NCBI RefSeq assembly: GCF_018224925.1
Contig: NZ_JAGTUF010000001.1
Coordinates: 310,001-374,000, forward strand
Length of the DNA: 64,000 nucleotides
Direction: 5' to 3'
From: Magnetospirillum sulfuroxidans
GTDB taxonomy: Bacteria > Pseudomonadota > Alphaproteobacteria > Rhodospirillales > Magnetospirillaceae
In this document: positions 62,805 to 64,000 of the stretch, piece after piece
Layout of the letters: each line of letters begins with the position of its first letter
Position numbering within the stretch: the first letter of the stretch is position 1
The notes under the pieces: generated by a model
What the model was told of the DNA's origin: nothing
Databases searched by the model: none
What the model saw: the letters and a program-made list of their open reading frames with translations, nothing else
Position numbers and translations under genes: made by a program

Positions 62805-63701
62805 ATGCGTGATCTGAACGATCTTTATTTCTTCACCCAGGTGGTTGAACACGGCGGCTTTTCCGCCGCCGGCCGGGTGTTGGGCGTGCCCAAATCCAAG
62901 CTCAGCCGGCGGGTGGCGCAATTGGAAGACGGTTTGGGGGTGCGGCTGTTACAGCGTTCCAGCCGCCGTTTCGCCCTGACCGAGATGGGCCAAGCCTATT
63001 ACCGCCATTGCCGCGCCATGGTCATCGAAGCGGAAGCGGCGGAAGAGGTGATCGAGCATTCGCAGGCGGAAGCCCAAGGAACCATTCGCATGTCCTGTCC
63101 GGTGTCGTTGGCCCAGGCCCGCATGGGGGCGATCATCGCCGAATTCCTGGTTGCCCATCCCAAGGTGCGGATTCATCTGGAAGCCACCAACCGACGTGTC
63201 GATGTCATCGAGGAGGGCTTCGATGTGGCGCTCAGGGTGCGCCAGCCGCCGTTGGAAGACAGTGACCTGATCGTCAAGGTGTTGGAACAGCATCAAAGCT
63301 ATCTGGTGGCGTCGCCGGCTTTTCTCGACCGTCACGGTCGACCGCACTCACCCGCCGATCTGGCCGGCCTGCAATCCCTGGCCATGACGCGGGCCGGTGA
63401 CCGTCATTCGTGGTTACTGACCGATGTCGATGGCGGCGAAATCGAGGTGCCGCACCAGCCGCGTCTGGTCACCGACGACATGGTCACCTTGCGGCACGGC
63501 GCCCGTGCCGGCTTGGGCATCGTGCAGCTTCCCAGCCTGATGGTGGAAGAAGATCTGTATCATGGGCGGCTGGAAAAAACATTGACGGCATGGACGCCGC
63601 CGCGAGGCCTTGTCCATGCCGTCTTTCCGTCGCGGCGGGGACTGGTTCCCGCCATTCGTCTGTTTTTGGATGCCCTGGCGGCGGCTTGGGTCAGCGTTTG
63701 A
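62805..63701 (+). CDS. LysR-family transcriptional regulator
   Basis: A 298-residue LTTR. N-terminal winged helix DLNDLYFFTQVVEHGGFSAAGRVLGVPKSKLSRRVAQLEDGLGVRLLQRSSRRFALTEMG (landmarks SAAGRVLG and KLSRRVAQLE), then the substrate-binding domain with GTIRMSCPVSLAQARM and VDVIEEGFDVALRV. It probably controls the divergent azoreductase gene; the intergenic space is 115 bases. The ATG at 62805 is preferred; the frame stays open to 62652 inside azoR. Confidence 0.92.
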   Translation: MRDLNDLYFFTQVVEHGGFSAAGRVLGVPKSKLSRRVAQLEDGLGVRLLQRSSRRFALTEMGQAYYRHCRAMVIEAEAAEEVIEHSQAEAQGTIRMSCPVSLAQARMGAIIAEFLVAHPKVRIHLEATNRRVDVIEEGFDVALRVRQPPLEDSDLIVKVLEQHQSYLVASPAFLDRHGRPHSPADLAGLQSLAMTRAGDRHSWLLTDVDGGEIEVPHQPRLVTDDMVTLRHGARAGLGIVQLPSLMVEEDLYHGRLEKTLTAWTPPRGLVHAVFPSRRGLVPAIRLFLDALAAAWVSV

Positions 63702-63876
63702 AGCCAAAGGGGGAAAAACGCACTTTGCCGGCCGAAGCGGCGGCGACGCGGGTCACCGCCATGCCCATGGCGAAATGGGGCGTCAGGTAGGGATAGGTTT
63801 TTTCGGCGCGCACACCCTCGGTCCGTTCTTCGGCCAAGGCTTCGTCCAACTCGCGCAGTTCCGCCGGTCCCAACAT
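63691..63876 (-). CDS. Small hypothetical protein
   Basis: A 61-residue protein, acidic and helical at the start (LGPAELRELDEALAEERTEGV) and with a basic end (GKVRFSPFGFKR). An AAGGGA ribosome binding site precedes the ATG at fitting distance. It overlaps the end of the convergent LysR gene by eleven bases. No family recognised. Confidence 0.5.
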   Translation of the reverse strand: MLGPAELRELDEALAEERTEGVRAEKTYPYLTPHFAMGMAVTRVAAASAGKVRFSPFGFKR

Positions 63877-63905
63877 ATCGGTGTCCCTTCGTCCCCAGAA
63901 TGGCG

Positions 63906-63978
63906 CCTGTCGGTAAGGGGTATTTGAAAGTTTCGTTCGCCCCGAACCAATTTGTCGGACACTTTATTACCCGACAGG
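63906..63978. promoter_or_regulatory. Inverted TGTCGG half-sites upstream of the last small gene
   Basis: CCTGTCGG (63906-63913), TGTCGG (63953-63958) and CCGACAGG (63971-63978) form a close dyad with a 12-base spacer plus an extra half-site. They lie 30-100 bases upstream of the minus-strand start at 63876 and could be an operator. Confidence 0.3.
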
Positions 63979-64000
63979 CAATTGCACTGCAACAAAAAAT

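Overview
The window looks like chromosomal DNA from a GC-rich alphaproteobacterium of the Rhodospirillales, most like Magnetospirillum and its relatives. This is inferred from the ruvCAB-ybgC-tolQRAB-pal-cpoB block, the ftsH-folP...glmM block, several HAMP/MCP chemoreceptors, class III cyclases, a zapA-6S RNA-fau locus and an acyl-homoserine-lactone synthase. No magnetosome, phage or CRISPR genes are visible. Most of it is core chromosome; the accessory parts are the start (1-3.7 kb), 17-25 kb and 45.3-47.3 kb.

Layout. 0-3.7 kb: an alpha/beta hydrolase and two tandem paralogues of a family I do not recognise. 3.7-9.3 kb (minus strand): a TPR/SLOG-like/cyclase fusion, a chemoreceptor, trmJ and a membrane-anchored unknown, with cimA upstream (to 11 kb). 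11-17 kb: a DUF218 protein, a methyltransferase, a second chemoreceptor, an EpmC-like metalloprotein coupled to a hydrogenase-maturation-type protease, and a FecR/OmpA envelope pair. 17-25 kb: two convergent paralogous XRE regulators, a luxR/luxI quorum-sensing pair whose luxR start seems to be out of frame, two small proteins, a palindromic operator candidate, and a plus-strand series of radical SAM protein, HD hydrolase, acyl carrier protein and AsnB-type amidotransferase that could make a small molecule. tRNA-Val(CAC) follows. 25-32 kb: a thiE/LOG operon, DUF4164-zapA-6S RNA-fau-ymdB, a thioredoxin/CcdA pair behind a hairpin that buries its ribosome binding site, and a receiver-cyclase. 32-45 kb: yebC, ruvCAB, ybgC, tolQRAB-pal-cpoB, tilS, ftsH and folP.

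45.3-47.3 kb: material separating folP from glmM, made of a DUF4239 gene bracketed by inverted copies of a palindromic repeat and two AT-rich lipoprotein genes, followed by a LysE exporter. The same repeat also occurs near 3.6 kb. 48-64 kb: glmM, VOC and AraC proteins, a sensor-exonuclease fusion, a periplasmic binding protein, a STAS protein, a third chemoreceptor, a HIG1-type protein, an MFS transporter, mobB, a NarL-type response regulator, a PPK2 kinase, RNA modification enzymes (SpoU methylase, RluE-type synthase) and an azoreductase/LysR divergent pair.

The strongest leads for something undescribed are the quorum-sensing-linked radical SAM/ACP/AsnB locus with its unusual luxR start, the tandem orphan family at 1.3-3.5 kb, the dispersed palindromic repeat bracketing a DUF4239 cassette, and the EpmC-like/hydrogenase-protease coupling. 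All function calls are from reading translations and motifs; no database search was possible.
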